Source: Ramazzottius varieornatus (taxonomy: Eukaryota; Tardigrada; Eutardigrada; Parachela; Ramazzottiidae). From it: 64,000 nt of DNA. Shown one piece after another: positions 1 through 10,600 of the stretch. Location: the NCBI GenBank assembly GCA_001949185.1, contig BDGG01000003.1, forward strand, positions 4,399,092-4,463,091, given 5' to 3'. The number at the start of each line of letters is the position of its first letter. Within the stretch, counting starts at the first letter, position 1. The notes under the pieces are model-generated. The model saw only the letters and a list, made by a program, of their open reading frames with translations. It was not told where the DNA came from and did not search any database. The translations under genes and the position numbers were made by a program.

Positions 1-731
1 GGGAAGTCCGAAGGGAGAGGAAACGGTGGTTTCTGGATGAGAATTCGGCAATTCCCGTTGCTCTATCAATAACCGATGTGGAGAGCGCATAAGTATGAGG
101 GGAAAGTTTGTTAAGAATGTGTAAGGTATCCGCCCCAGGTGATCAATGCAAGCATGGGTTGAAAAGGGGCGCTAATCTCTTCTGTGTTGGGATTAACTTG
201 CCTCTTTCCACCAGCAGTGTCACAGATAGAGATATGTTCTGTCACAGCGATCTGCCAGCTTTATTTCTTGATTAATAAGCAATGTACCTTTTGACAAGCT
301 GCGTGACTTTGGCAGAGCGCGACATCATCAAGGCGATGTCAGGATAAGAAAGGCAGGCAGGCAGGCAGGCGAATAGCGAGGGCACAAGAAAGCTACCATC
401 TTGTACCAGGCAAACCGAATAGAAATACTTCTCGATATCCGACTCAAGGAGCTATTCAACTAAGCTGTCACGGTCGGTGCAGATTGTGTGCCTAGAATAA
501 CTTTCCGCGATCGGTTCCAACGAAATCCTTTTCCATGTTCACTCTCCATCCACGCATTCTACAGTCCGTTACAATAATTATGGTTTCTCTTGCAGATGGC
601 TCTCTTCGAGAAAAGCTAGTAAGGAATCTGCCTGCTGTCGGCAGTGCATTACTACACACCAAACGACATCTTCAGACTGATGACGACTGTTCGGAAGTAT
701 CAATACATCGACATAACCGCTTCATGTTTCA

Positions 732-1356
732 ATGAAAAACATGTTATCTGTTCTGCCGGACATCTTGTCTGATGTCGTCTGGGTTGGCAGACATGCAGAA
801 GAGGTTGATATGGGCTTCCGAGCGGGACTGTCTGTTACGAAAGCCTTATCGGACAAGTCCAAGCAACTACTCGACGACGTCCACCTTTCCAAAGACCTGA
901 TCACCAAGTTCCGACACTTGCAGCTAGATATACACGAAATGACCTTCCTGAAGATGATTCTATTCTTCAGAGGTAAGGGAACCATTAAAACATTAAAAAC
1001 GTATGCGATATCATTAAAACGTATGCGATATCTACTAAGTTAATAAACAGTCGTCCACGGTCTACCGATGTGAACCTTTGCAGCGCCATCTGGAGAGAAC
1101 TCGGCGGGACACCTCTTACAGAAGCGCGAACCATCTCTCAGTTTTTGGAGCAAGCACAGACCGCACTGAACAAGTACATCCAGACAAACGCACCTTCCCA
1201 ATTTCATCGATTCGGCAACATGTACCCGCACCCAACCACCTCTCCAGCAGGAACATTCAAGACTTCCTTTTCCGAAAGTCTGGTGACTCGCAAATTGAGT
1301 CAGCATTTTTAAGATACAAAAATTACGATTCACAGAGCTCGACTATGCGAAGCTGA
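732..1356 (+). CDS. Nuclear-receptor ligand-binding-domain-like fragment
   Basis: Two stretches resemble the C-terminal half of a nuclear receptor ligand-binding domain, which binds lipophilic ligands and coactivators in the nucleus. The first, 732-972, ends in a helix with FRHLQLDIHEMTFLKMILFF, like the family pattern of L-x-L-D-x-x-E-x-x-x-L-K-x-I-x-L-F, and is followed by a GTAAGG donor. The second starts after an acceptor near 1050 and reads ALNKYIQTNA..QFHRFGNM, then continues in another frame at about 1235 as LSSRNIQDFLFRKSGDSQIE, like the RXR-type LP-x-L-R-x-I...LFF-x-K-x-x-G-D-x-x-I. The frame change near 1220-1235 needs a tiny intron, an indel or decay. No zinc-finger DNA-binding domain was seen upstream. 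It could be a degenerate gene or a divergent receptor whose 5' part lies outside the window; the match is by eye and partial. Confidence 0.4.
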
Positions 1357-1628
1357 GTTTATGGTAAATATTCGAGCGTATGAACTCATTTTCCCCGACA
1401 TTACTGTGACAATTTCTTCGTATAAGCTCGCCGTCCTTTTGTTGTCCTTTCAGCAATTTGAATCGGATAAAATTAGCCTGAAAGAGCTTCACGTTCTTCT
1501 GTGAGCGCACAGGTCTCTGGAAATTAGGGGGCCAACTAGACTGGAACGGACTGTACTTTACGGCGCGCAAAGAACCTGATCGAATCTTTTTACCAAGCGG
1601 TCATCACAATTCACAAATCGTCTAAAAA

Positions 1629-1927
1629 TTATTTAAACATACCTGCAGTAGCTACTGCGAAAAGAATAATTGAAATAATGAGTGGATAACTATAGTATGT
1701 CTGCCATCCCAAGCCATCCCAAGCCATCCCAAGCGCTACGATAGTGCTCAGTAGAAAACCACCCGCGAATTTCAACGAGTCATTACCAAGATGGTGCCAG
1801 ACACCCGTTTGTTTACCAAGTGGAGCGGCGGGGAATTTGAGCTCAGCAGCGCGATAGGATGTTTTCGAGTCGACCTGCAAAAGCGTTTTTGCTTGAAATT
1901 TAGCAGTTTTAGCTTTTTCGATTTTCA
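1629..1927 (-). CDS. Exon of a small single-pass membrane protein
   Basis: A minus-strand open frame begins at a good acceptor (TTTCTAG, rc of 1928-1934) and runs to a stop at 1629-1631, giving about 98 residues. The N-terminal half is basic (lysine- and glutamine-rich), followed by LKFPAAPLGKQTGVWHHLGN and two hydrophobic stretches. The general shape, basic leader then a short HLG-type segment and a membrane helix, recalls small mitochondrial inner-membrane subunits such as COX7A, but I cannot establish that family. A three-fold 10-bp tandem repeat, CCATCCCAAG at 1704-1733, lies inside the frame and encodes part of the Gly/Trp-rich GMAWDGLGW segment. The 5' exon with the start codon was not found. 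Confidence 0.35.
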
Positions 1928-1989
1928 CTAGAAATCAGGTGAAAACTGCGATGGCACGCCGAGGCACGCCTTCCCAACCGTGTCATTTT

Positions 1990-3787
1990 TACTTGGTCTA
2001 ACCCATATGCGGTTTGGTGCTATAGCTTGCTTTACCCTCTGCAGAAAGCGTGCTGCCTAATATCGGACTCCATTTTCAAATGGCTTCCCTTCCGGAATTT
2101 CTTCGGTCTTAATTTCCCGCCGATTGCCGGTTCTGTCTGGCTTCGAATAGAGGAATTAGTTGAGGGATGCTTGGGAAATAATTTGGAATTTTAGCTCCGC
2201 ACGGTAGCTGAGGTAATTGTCAGTTAGCCAAGTATTCGCCACTTTGGTGAGTTAGAAAAGTTAGGTCTCGCTCCTCGAACTCAACCATCAAATCGGCTTG
2301 ACACATTTTTGCTAAACCTCTTCAATTATGTGCCTGCGAACGACGTTGAAGGAACAGGAAGAATTCAACTTTTTCTTCCCATTGGTCGAAAAAGTCATGA
2401 CGTTTATCCAGCGTACCTCCTCTGCTCAAAATAATTAATGTTCTGGGAATCTATGTCCGCGAACAAGGTGATATAAAGTAGGAATTCAAAAATCAGAATC
2501 ACTAAACTAAAGCCAGTGTTCGCCAGGTAAACATTCCGTCACAGCGGGTAATAGCAGACTACCTTCAGTGTTGCTCCGATTATTGTAATACGTAATTGAA
2601 AATGGCCAGATTTGACGGTTTTCGGATTCCGATACAGCAATTCAAATTATAAATTCTAGATTGTGCATCTCGATATTAATCGGAATTGAATTGGAATCCC
2701 AGAGACGCGACGATATTTTAATGTACAATTGAAATCCAACATGTTGGTAATTCAAATAGTGACCGTCAATGAGAGGCACGCGATATGCACGTAGATATTT
2801 TCTCACCTTATGAAGCACCGTAAGTGCTTGATTGACAGAGCAGCGGTGCGCTGGTGCGTGTTGCACCGCCGCTCAGGATTACAATGCGTACGTAGTGCTT
2901 CACAAAGGAGCTGCAGTACGTCCTCTTACGCGCAACCAGCACCCGGTGGGCCTGTCCAGGGTTCTGTTTCTGAACTGGGGATCACGTTTACGCTTACGCG
3001 ATGTACCGCGGCTCCTTCGTAGTGCATAACAGTCCGTTCTGACGGCAGCCATCCGTACTGGATACCGGGAACGACGTAGTCTACACGAAAGACCAGAGAG
3101 TCATTCTAGACGCTCACCCATCCTGCGTGGGGTACCGAACAGAAATGCCAGTTTTATGTAAATAGAAATTGAAAATAAAAACACTATCGCAATAATTCAA
3201 ATAATTTCAATTGTAGTCGACAGTCATGTTTGAATCAATCGTGATTGATAATCCAGCCAGGATGAGGTAGCGGCCTGGTAGCCGCAATTCAGATTGCTGC
3301 TGCGCGAGGAATTACGATTAATCGTAATTGCAATTGAAGTTGAAAATGTCTTATCGGAACAACACTGACTACCTTGTCGTCCCCTCGGGTCAGTACCTAG
3401 TATCTAGTGGAAGCGGAAAAAGAAATTCGAAACTATTGATAAATAAAATACATGGAGCCGCGACCTTGTGCGAAGGAATCGAAGCACACGAACGTGCAGC
3501 AGGGCTCGCGGATACTGCGCATTGTGTAGGTTTTATTGGGTGTGCTCATCATGCGCTTGTTATGCGCTGGACATCTTGATTACCCGACTGCAGACCATAC
3601 CGATTGCGCAATCAAAAGCACAAGATGGCCAGGCGTACCGTTGCTGTCCACGGCCCTCCGTACTGCCTACCATGTTTCCATTGATTGTCTCTTTCGTTGA
3701 TCGAGCTTCTCAACCTGCGAATCCCACTGTATCTGACAGTCATTCACGAGCACATACCTTGGCCTGCGCCTGACGGATTTAGATAAC
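1990..3787. other. Intergenic stretch without recognisable gene
   Basis: Only short, unrecognised frames are present. The sequence has AT-rich parts with repeated AATTG/CAATT words around 2600-2760 and 3160-3340, separated by a GC-richer middle (2800-3130). No coding family, splice chain or clean terminal repeats were found. Confidence 0.5.
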
Positions 3788-4078
3788 CTTGGTATCAAAA
3801 TGATGCCATGAGTATTTACTTTTTACCGGAAGACGAATATTTCCAAAGAAGCTCCAGACGACGTCAGTCAAGAAACTCGAACTTTTGTGAGCTTTTTCAT
3901 CAATTGTCACCCCCTTCGCCCCTGGGCAGGATGACGTCATGGGCTCCCACCCGAGTGAGCTGTGTTCGAATTGTCTTTCTGATTTTTGAGTTTTGTCCTG
4001 GCATTTCAGGGAATCTAATCATTGTATATCCGGTTTTCAAGGAGAAGAACGAACTCTCAGCATCATTTTGATACCAAG
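3788..4078. mobile_element. Short element with perfect 18-bp terminal inverted repeats
   Basis: CTTGGTATCAAAATGATG at 3788-3805 is the exact reverse complement of 4061-4078. The 291-bp interval has no transposase frame, so it looks like a non-autonomous (MITE-like) element. I see no convincing target-site duplication. The right end abuts a 9-bp tandem array. Confidence 0.6.
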
Positions 4079-4123
4079 CTTGCCTAACTTGCCTAACTTG
4101 CCTAACTTGCCTAACTTGCCTAA
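4079..4123 (+). repeat. Tandem repeat, 5 x CTTGCCTAA
   Basis: Five perfect copies of the 9-mer CTTGCCTAA start at the base after the right terminal repeat of the 3788-4078 element. Confidence 0.95.
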
Positions 4124-4830
4124 CAGCGCTGATCAACGAACGTTGATTGTGCGTGTGAATTTAACGTGGGGGCGGTGGTTCATCAGGCATCCTGCGAGAA
4201 CTGATTTAGCAGGCCATCATGCGAAACCGCGTCAGTCTTTGCATGAAGCATTGCGTCACTTCAGCAGGGGCGCGTTGACCCATAAGGTTAACGAGGCCCA
4301 GCCTGCCCCCTTTCCCAGATTTTTAGCCTTGAGAGGTTGGGAATTTCGCTGTGAAAGGGCGAGGGAAAACAGAAGCCTCGTGAGGCCGGTCGAAGCTGTC
4401 TAAAATTTTCACGTTTTCGAGCGCTTTTGAGCAGTTTCTGGACGTTCTTCTGAAAATTTTACAGGTTTCCATGCTCGGTCAAATTAAAACTGCAGGATCG
4501 GTTCTTACACCAATACCGAATGGAAAGTGTGGCACTTGTATACGACGTTTTACACGAAAAACACAGGTTTCTGTTCAGATGTACCATACATTGTTTTCGA
4601 ATTTCGCGAGCCTCGTAACGCTTGGTCGCGATTTTTGCCGGCCTCGAGGCTCAAAAGCACGATTTTCTCAGCCTTACAGGCTGATCCGCCTTAACCATCC
4701 TCGGGAGCTCCGCGCGCCCCTGGGCACTTCAGCACAAGATTGATGAAAATGGCTTGTGACGTCTTCTCTACTATGACGAACGCATGTGTACCTCAAACGG
4801 GCCTTCGTCAGACACCTTTAAACAGCGCAT
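4124..4830. other. Non-coding stretch
   Basis: No recognisable gene. Segments near 4262-4400 and 4600-4740 share diverged words in opposite orientation (for example CAGGGGCGCG and GAGGCCGG-like words), hinting at an old fold-back element, but the match is too weak to call. Confidence 0.4.
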
Positions 4831-5231
4831 TAGAGCACTGGGCCGCAGGTCCAAAAGTACGCTGTAACTGTGCTGCACAACTTTCATGCCCAGTGGCTAC
4901 TGGCTAGGCAGCTGCGCTGCAGATGCACATTGACTTGTTGCGATTGCGCTGCACGCTGATGTAGTGAAGTAATTTATAGCTTTGTCTGCAAAATGGGTAG
5001 TTCACCTGGAAAACATGGCCCTTCAGTACGGCAAAACTCAGATGCCTGAAGTTTGAATACCCAAAATCTCCAGTTATTGTTAGGTTTCGGTACGTGCATC
5101 TGTGCTGCAGTCTTCGACTTCCTGCTGCATGCTGTGCTGCACAGATTTTGTCGATTTCCGCACTATAGCTGTGCTGCATCACAGCACAGCTGCAGTGCAG
5201 TACAGTGCATGCGGCCAGATTCAGTGCTCTG
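4831..5231 (+). mobile_element. hAT-like non-autonomous element (CTGCA/GTGC-rich)
   Basis: The ends are TAGAGCACTG (4831-4840) and CAGTGCTCTG (5222-5231), which fit the hAT terminal pattern (C/T)A(A/G)NG. The flanking 8-mers, CAGCGCAT (4823-4830) and CAGCGCAG (5232-5239), agree at 7 of 8 positions, as expected for an hAT target duplication. The 401-bp body is rich in TGTGCTGCA words and has no transposase frame. A related copy in the opposite orientation lies at 47643-48098 with a perfect 8-bp duplication. Confidence 0.75.
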
Positions 5232-6354
5232 CAGCGCAGCTGGTAGTAAACACTCTGATTCCGTGGAACACGGAATGACCTGTCAAAAGCGCTGAATCAC
5301 GCTGATCCATGCAGAATCGTCGCAGAACCCAATGACTTGACCAGCTGCTCAGGAGACAAAATACACGGCTATCAGGACTGATTTTGGTTGAGCGATGGAG
5401 TTTCTGGCAGTCCAAGCAAATTCCCGAACGGCGTCCTGATCGGCGTACCGGAAGGTTTATCTTAATTACCTAGCGAACACTGACAATAGACAGATTGCTG
5501 TTCGGGAATGGGCCGGAGGACAACTAAATTAAGTGCGGCTCACCATGCTAAAATATCAAATCAAGTCAATCAAATACTTTTACACACCAGCTCAATACGG
5601 TCCAGTCGGGGAGCGGTGAACCGGTAAATCAGCTTTTTTACTGGACCTTTTTTGAGATAAACTGAGGTCACAACCGTCACATTCGAGCGAATGCAAACTG
5701 CGCGAGTTGACAGTGCAAACTGCGCAACTTGATACAAAAGGTGCGCCAGACTTGCAAAAATTCCCAGTTGTTGAGGAATCGACCGTCAGACCTAAAGACT
5801 CGTAGCACTGTCACTGCGTGAATCCCTCCGGTGATATCAACTCGTACACGTGGCGTAGTGGACAAGTGGACGAGCATCTTCGGCCTGTTTATTGTCAAGC
5901 CGCACTCAATTTTGAAAAATTATTTTCCTTCCGCCCATCATAGTGCGTGCTATGGCCCCGGGGGGACTAGTGTCACAGCGGGCGCCGTTCCAGGTACACA
6001 TTTTCTGGTGGAGAATATGACGTCATGACCTAGTCTGAACTTCATTTTGGATAGCTAAACGTTCCGAATGTTCGCCTCGTTCTGTTGATTGATGCCCAGC
6101 TGACTGCACAGCCCGTTTTGTATTTGACAACGTGGTCTACCAATTCGACGGTCCAACGTCGTCGCTCCACAATCGACTGCGAACATCGATGACGTAAGTA
6201 CGGAATTTATTTTGTTGCGAAAATATGGCCAATTTTCACTTTCTAGTGGTCCAACCACTGATTTTCTTCGGAATCTTGTGAATCGTTTCGATACCCTTCG
6301 CGACCCTATGTGTTTCAATGCTCCAGGTATAGTAGACTGTGTGATAGTGCCGAC
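5232..6354. other. Non-coding stretch upstream of the phosphatase relic
   Basis: No gene recognised. A donor-like GTAAGTACGG near 6191 and an acceptor-like TTTCTAG near 6246 bracket a possible short intron just upstream of the phosphatase-like frame, but the exons around it match nothing I know. Confidence 0.4.
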
Positions 6355-6625
6355 TAACAACTTGGAGCGTCAGATCGAGATGCTGTGGAACTACGAGCCT
6401 ATCAGCGAGTTGGAGGTAGAAGCACTGTGCGCCAAGGTTGGGAGGAAGGGAATGTACAGACGATCGGCTCACATGTTACCATCTACGGAGGCATGCACGG
6501 AAAATTATACGGACCTCAAAGAGCTACCCGAAATGGGTGGAGAGTCTGGGGACGTACCGGAAACGAATTACCTCTTCATAAGGGACTTCTTCGATACCAC
6601 CGGAAACACCTGGTTTTGTGAATAA
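6355..6625 (+). pseudogene. Decayed PP4-type Ser/Thr phosphatase catalytic-subunit copy
   Basis: The frame reads NNLERQIEMLWNYEPISE..VEALCAK, matching the N-terminus of the PP4/PP6/PP2A catalytic subunits (DLDRQIEQL...VKALCAK in PP4). The reading then shifts by one at about 6470 to VTIYGGMHGKLY (PP4 has VTVCGDIHGQFYDLKEL) and shifts back at about 6515 to DLKELPEMGG..SGDVPETNYLF, then IRDFFDTTG instead of MGDFVDRG. The metal-binding Asp of GDIHGQ is Gly, and GDFVDRG has lost its Arg, so no activity is expected. The copy stops after about 90 codons, far short of about 305, and no C-terminal two thirds follows. A 5'-truncated duplicate or retrocopy is the simplest reading. Confidence 0.7.
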
Positions 6626-6810
6626 GATATAAATCGGTTGATGCGTAGGCCGAGAGAAAACTTTTGTGGACAAAGCTTCGTGGATCGTTGGTTTGACGAT
6701 TTATAAGAATTTTATAACTTTGCTATGTGGTGGTGTGAAGAAGGTTTGACTTTCACTAACGTACCCGCGCAGTGCATTTGGGAAATCGGCAGATGGAATG
6801 AACAAAAACG

Positions 6811-6870
6811 TTGGCCCGAAGTGGCGCACTTTTTCATTGGTTTTGGCTAGAAGTTTGCCCCACTTCTGAT
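6811..6870. repeat. Degenerate palindromic element copy
   Basis: AAGTGGCGCAC near 6819 and a damaged TTTGCCCCACTT near 6854 face each other across an ATTGGTTTTGGC spacer: a decayed monomer of the GTGCGCCACTTGG family. Confidence 0.6.
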
Positions 6871-7696
6871 ATCCATCTTGTACGTTTCTTTGCCGGGCGC
6901 CCATTTTTATCCCGGAGTTAGTCACATGTCCAATAATATTATGGGGAAGGAAAGTATCTTTTCATAAAATTCCAACTGCGTTATATTTTCTGTCATGGGA
7001 CATAGTCAGTGATCTGGTCCATCAGATTGCAACCGAGCAAGGGGCTGCGCGAACTCATCAAGGTCTTGGGCGTTAGTCCCGTGCTCATCTTGCGAGCCAT
7101 CCACATTGATGGACAGGAAAGAGTCGTTGCTGAAGACCCATGATAAAGGAGCGTTCTCCCGATCAGCATGACTGTGCTGAAATGGTTGTACGTGCTCACT
7201 AACGTCAGAATCCATAGACTCTGCAGAATATATAACTCTGCTAACGTGCTCTAACAAGTACTTATTGAAAAATATTCTCTTGTCGTCTGGGAAAATCTGC
7301 CAGTCCAGGTACCGGCGCAGTGCATTGCACCATGGCAAGTGCATCTGATGCACAACCTCACGCACATGAATACAAATCTGAATGGCGTGCTGTGCTATGT
7401 ACAAAGGCCGAGCGCATTCCATCACGCACCTACAAAAACTGCACAGTGTGCAGTACCGAACAGAGGTTCTTGGATGATTTTGGCCTGTCCTTGGACACTA
7501 CAAACCGTGTATCTTGTCTCCACCAAATATTCAACACGCTGTGACACTTGTCTCAGCGCGGCAGCGAACGAGCAGCGAAGCAGCCAGCTGTTCTGACGCA
7601 CTCTGCGCCCATCCCAGAACCATCTGATATAGACAATGAGAGTCGTAACGAGCTTGAAATTGGGACAATAAAATTTTCACCCGCTTTTGCAGGAAG

Positions 7697-10600
7697 ATGT
7701 CCCATCTCTCTTCAAGCAATTCCAGCTTCCCAGCGCCGCGCATCCTCCCATTGTCCCGCTGCCTTTCCGTTGAGTATAGGTCTGCCACACAGGGGGAAAG
7801 AAACTGCGGTCATGCTGCGTCTCCGAGCGGCCCGACGTCCCTCAAACGAGGTATCTTGGTGAGAATATCATGCTCGGTGAGAATATCATGCCATCCTCAC
7901 TTCCGGTTGTTTTCAGAAGGACTACCATTGTTCTTCATTGTCGTCTCTGATAGTTATCAACAGCCAAGACCAGGGGAGAAATACCTACCCTATTTCCTGG
8001 CCGAAATCCGACTCCTGCTCACTGTGGAGAAGAGCTTTACATCTGCATTTCGTTTCGCTGCTCCGGCTCTGTACGTTAATTGATTCGCTTCTTGCGTGCA
8101 GATGTCGTCGTTGTCCCTTTCTATTAAGCATTCGTTCTTTACAGGACTGAGGTACGTCTGGAAGACGAAGAAACCGTTAAATGGTCGGACATCGTGACGC
8201 CCAACAACACTTTGTTGATCTGCTCTCCCCAAGGTAAACACGATGGAATCTCGCATGGTGCCTTAGACCGTCAGTTTTCTCGCTTTCTTTCGCTTATCTA
8301 ATCGTGCGACAAGTCCTCCCGATCTTTCGTAGAATGGAGCCGATATTACATAAGGAACCAGAACGAAAGTAGCCTTGGATGCATCACCGTCGACGACACA
8401 GTCCGTGACGCAGTCACCCTTCGACCATTGGTCACCAGCGAGGTATGTGACGCATATGTAGCAGGTTTTCTTCTGAAGTCTTTCATAAGTTGTACGACAA
8501 CCGCTTCCGGTTATTCGTGTTTCGATCATCTTCTTCGCAGGTTTTGTCCCATCAGTCGTTCGTACTCAAACACTTCGTCCTTCCGAATGGCTGTCCCATC
8601 AACCCTGCAGACGAAGCCAAGTTCTCCCTCTACGATCTCAGTAGCCCTTCTCGAAGCATCACGATCAGCACATTCAAGAAGTCACCTCTAAGCTTTCACC
8701 CGAGCTCCGATCCGGGCGCTGCTACCCTTGAAGGTGATATGAACATTCTTCACGAAAGTGGCCACTCAACGCCATTCATTCTCAAGCAACCGCCATCGGG
8801 CTTGGCTCATCGCAGACAGATGCTTAACGACCAGTAAGCTTGATTCCCCCATCGAGCTCCCCTATTTGGTCGAATTAACAGTTTATTTCGTAGTTCGCCC
8901 AGTAAGAAGGGACAGATTTCCAGCGGTGTCGATAAGCGTCTGTCGTTCAACACGAGCAAGAACATGCCAAGACTGCAGTCCCCAATGACGATGAGTACTC
9001 CGGGTAAGAAGTTTCTCATTAGCTATGTCCAAAAAGAAGGAAAAGAGAGGGCGATACTGCTGAAGAACGAGCTGGAGCGCCATGGCTGCACCGTCTTCCT
9101 CGACTTCGAAAATATTGTATGCGGCATGGACTGGCAAGATGTCCTGAACAAGGCCGTCAAGGACTGCGAAGTGTTCGTCCCACTTGTCACCGACTCATAC
9201 GGTACGTCTTTCATTCCATGAGTAACATGGATGCTCGACAAACAAGCTCGACCAGATTGCTTTTTCCAAGTGGCGCACCGGTTCAGTGTGATTGTTTGGA
9301 AACGTGCGCCACTTGGAAAACACCGAGCTGGTCGAGTTTGTTAGCCGAGCTCTCTATCGACTGTAAAGGATGCTGCTATCATTATTTTCATACTTTAGGT
9401 GAAACATTATGGACTAACCGGGAAGTCAAGCTGGCGGATGTCATGAAGAAGATCGTCGTTCCGGTCAGCCTGATCGAACATTGGCCGCCATCTTGTTTGG
9501 CCATACAGTTTGCTACAAGTATGTGAGGAGTTGGTCGGTTTTATTCAGGAAAGTCATCCAGCCTTTGGTTTCTAGCACAGCATGTCCAGTGGAGCAGAAA
9601 TTCCTCGCCGTGGAAAGGTGGGGCGCACATTTTGCAGTTTTGTCCCAACCGGAGGTGATTTGAAAGTGCATGCCTCAAGTGAAACTTTTTGTTTCATTAG
9701 ATGACAGGCGTAGTGGGTCAGTCTTCTCGCCGGAGGAGGAGAAGGAATGTGTCAAGTTCGTCGCAAGAGCCATTCTGGACCTCTACCAGCAACTGAAGAC
9801 TCACTACAGTGCCCTGTCGGCACCTGCAACGGACACGGAAACCCCGCCATTCAACTTCCTTTCAGCTTCAGTGCCCCGGAGAATGGCCAGAGTTAGACTT
9901 TATTTTCTCTTTCTTGCGGAAACCTATATATTACAGTGTTCGTAATGGCGAGTGTGATGCATTACAGACATCGTCTTTGAAAAGTTATCCTTACGATTCG
10001 GGAAGAAACCTGGCGGTCGAAGAGGCCAAGAAACCACGAGAAGGCAAGCCGCTGATCGTGGTTTGCGCTCACCCATCCCAAAGATCTTTTGTACGTTGTC
10101 CTGTACCCTGTTATTTGTAGCATGGAATCTAGGGGAACGCACTTGACAAGATCAGTTTTCCCAAAGTGGCGCACAACTCCAGCTGACCACACTGGACAAG
10201 TGCGCCACTGGAGAAAAATCTTTCTGTGTTGTTCAAGTTGAATTTTCACACCGTCAAACAGAGCGCTCATTGGTAATCTACATCGTATCTTTTACTCTCA
10301 GATTGACCAGATTCGAGAAGAGATGGGCAGTGGCGACGGCAAGTACGACATCTGGTCCACCACAGATGCGCCTTCGCTGTGGTCGGACACTGCGCGAGAG
10401 AAGATGGTGACGCCGCAGTTCGACAACCAGAACCAGAACCCGCAGTTCCAGCGAGTCTCCCTCATGAGCAGTAGCAGTGGTGGAACTGCTTCTAGTGGCT
10501 CCCCAAGCGAAAGTATTAACGGATGCCTCTTTCAAGAGAAAGCAGATGAAGCCGGCATGGTGGTCCTCGTCCTCTCGGCGGCATTCGCCAGCAGCAGTAT

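Noticed and set aside
7006-7425. 139-codon minus-strand open frame upstream of the TIR gene
   Set aside because: Unrecognised sequence, no start or splice support that gives a longer consistent gene, and a length that can arise by chance.
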